A stretch of DNA of 23,656 nt, from the NCBI GenBank assembly GCA_049522565.1, contig JBEKNT010000049.1, positions 1 through 23,656 of the forward strand, given 5' to 3'. Origin of the DNA: JASHVB01 sp049522565. Its GTDB lineage: Bacteria > Pseudomonadota > Alphaproteobacteria > Acetobacterales > Acetobacteraceae. This document shows, piece after piece, positions 23,225-23,656 of the stretch. The notes below the pieces were generated by a model. That model did no database searches, was not told the origin of the DNA, and worked only from the letters and a program-made list of their open reading frames with translations. The position numbers and the translations under genes are program-made. Every line of letters starts with the position of its first letter. Position 1 is the first letter of the stretch.

Positions 23225-23656
23225 ATGCGCGCCAACGCCGAATCCTTGCAGCGCCTGTTCGCACCAGGCTCTATCGCCGTGGTCGGCGCTTCGACATCGC
23301 CCGACAAGGCCGGCTACCAATTCCTGCGCAACCTCGCGACGTTTCCCGGGCCGGTCTACGCGGTCAATCCCACGGCGCCGGAGATCCTTGGCCGCCGCAC
23401 CTGCAAGTCGCTCACCGCGATCGGCGAGCCCGTCGACCTGGTCGCCCTGTGCATACCCGCTTCGGCCTGTGCATCGGCACTGCGTGAGGCCGCCGCGTGC
23501 GGCGCCGGTGCGGCGCTGATCGTCGGCGGCGGCTTCGGCGAGACCGGCACCGCGGAGGGCAAGGCACGCCAGGCCGAGCTCCTGTCGGTCTGCCGCACCG
23601 CCGGCATCCGCTTGCTCGGTCCGAATACCGCCGGTTTCGGCAACCTGTCGCGCGAC
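23225..23656 (+). CDS. NDP-forming acyl-CoA synthetase / CoA-binding protein, N-terminal part (cut by window end)
   Basis: 144 codons, open to the window end, with AGGAG at 23214-23218 as ribosome site. LFAPGSIAVVGASTSPDKAG is the Rossmann-like CoA-binding start of the ADP-forming acetyl-CoA synthetase/succinyl-CoA ligase superfamily. VYAVNPTAPEILGRRTCKSL, VDLVALCIPA, GGGFGETG and LLGPNTAGF (normally GPNxxG) follow in the right order. Full proteins run to about 700 residues with an ATP-grasp domain; that part lies outside the window. These enzymes interconvert acyl-CoA and acid with ATP formation or use. Next to a Pad-like complex it may turn the product acyl-CoA into acid plus ATP, or activate an incoming acid. 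Confidence 0.85.
   Translation, partial: MRANAESLQRLFAPGSIAVVGASTSPDKAGYQFLRNLATFPGPVYAVNPTAPEILGRRTCKSLTAIGEPVDLVALCIPASACASALREAAACGAGAALIVGGGFGETGTAEGKARQAELLSVCRTAGIRLLGPNTAGFGNLSRD

Noticed and set aside
1..23656. tRNA, rRNA or known riboswitch
   Set aside because: Reading the gaps showed no cloverleaf-like arrangement, conserved rRNA stretch or familiar riboswitch core. A covariance-model scan would be needed to exclude small RNAs.

Overview
The window is high-GC DNA from a bacterial chromosome. Gene content and order suggest an alphaproteobacterium, most likely of the Acetobacterales/Rhodospirillales. The pointers are a lysine-type elongation factor P directly followed by an inositol-monophosphatase-family gene, an EpmB-type lysine aminomutase, an NADH-dehydrogenase-like/SelD fusion, DUF1028 and DUF1194 genes, and FNR/FixK-type operators. 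This placement is inferred; no rRNA or tRNA gene is present to confirm it.

Left part (1-7800): epmB (radical-SAM lysine 2,3-aminomutase that prepares the EF-P modification) lies 4.9 kb upstream of its target gene efp. Between them is a run of apparently unrelated genes: a secreted tannase/feruloyl-esterase-family enzyme, a YghU-type glutathione transferase, an alpha/beta hydrolase with a cysteine at the nucleophile position, and a HigA-like antitoxin without a visible toxin. Two large structured repeats sit in the gaps. efp is followed by an IMPase-family phosphatase. A 217-bp MITE-like element, also present as a 189-bp copy at 3191-3379, lies between the stop codons of the phosphatase gene and a convergent DUF1028 gene.

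Middle part (7783-16569): DUF1028 protein (minus), a flavoprotein/SelD fusion whose SelD half has lost its catalytic motifs and which carries in-frame repeat insertions, a glycosyltransferase remnant, RNase D, a large two-PAS hybrid histidine kinase, a convergent DUF1194 (VWA-like) protein, and two overlapping small XapX membrane-protein genes.

Right part (16570-23656): a tightly packed operon of five genes whose order, sizes and domains match the phenylglyoxylate dehydrogenase complex PadEFGHI. This is a 2-oxoacid oxidoreductase that makes an acyl-CoA and CO2 and reduces NAD+ through a dedicated flavin subunit. An MHS-family transporter overlaps its last gene. Beyond an inverted repeat, the start of an NDP-forming acyl-CoA synthetase runs off the window. 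The 450-bp spacer between the XapX pair and the operon holds two good FNR/FixK boxes, each near the activating distance from one of the two divergent units. This suggests an oxygen-controlled aromatic (or other) 2-oxoacid degradation module: uptake (transporter), oxidative decarboxylation (Pad complex), then acyl-CoA turnover or energy conservation (NDP-forming synthetase). The substrate is inferred by similarity and is not proven by the sequence.
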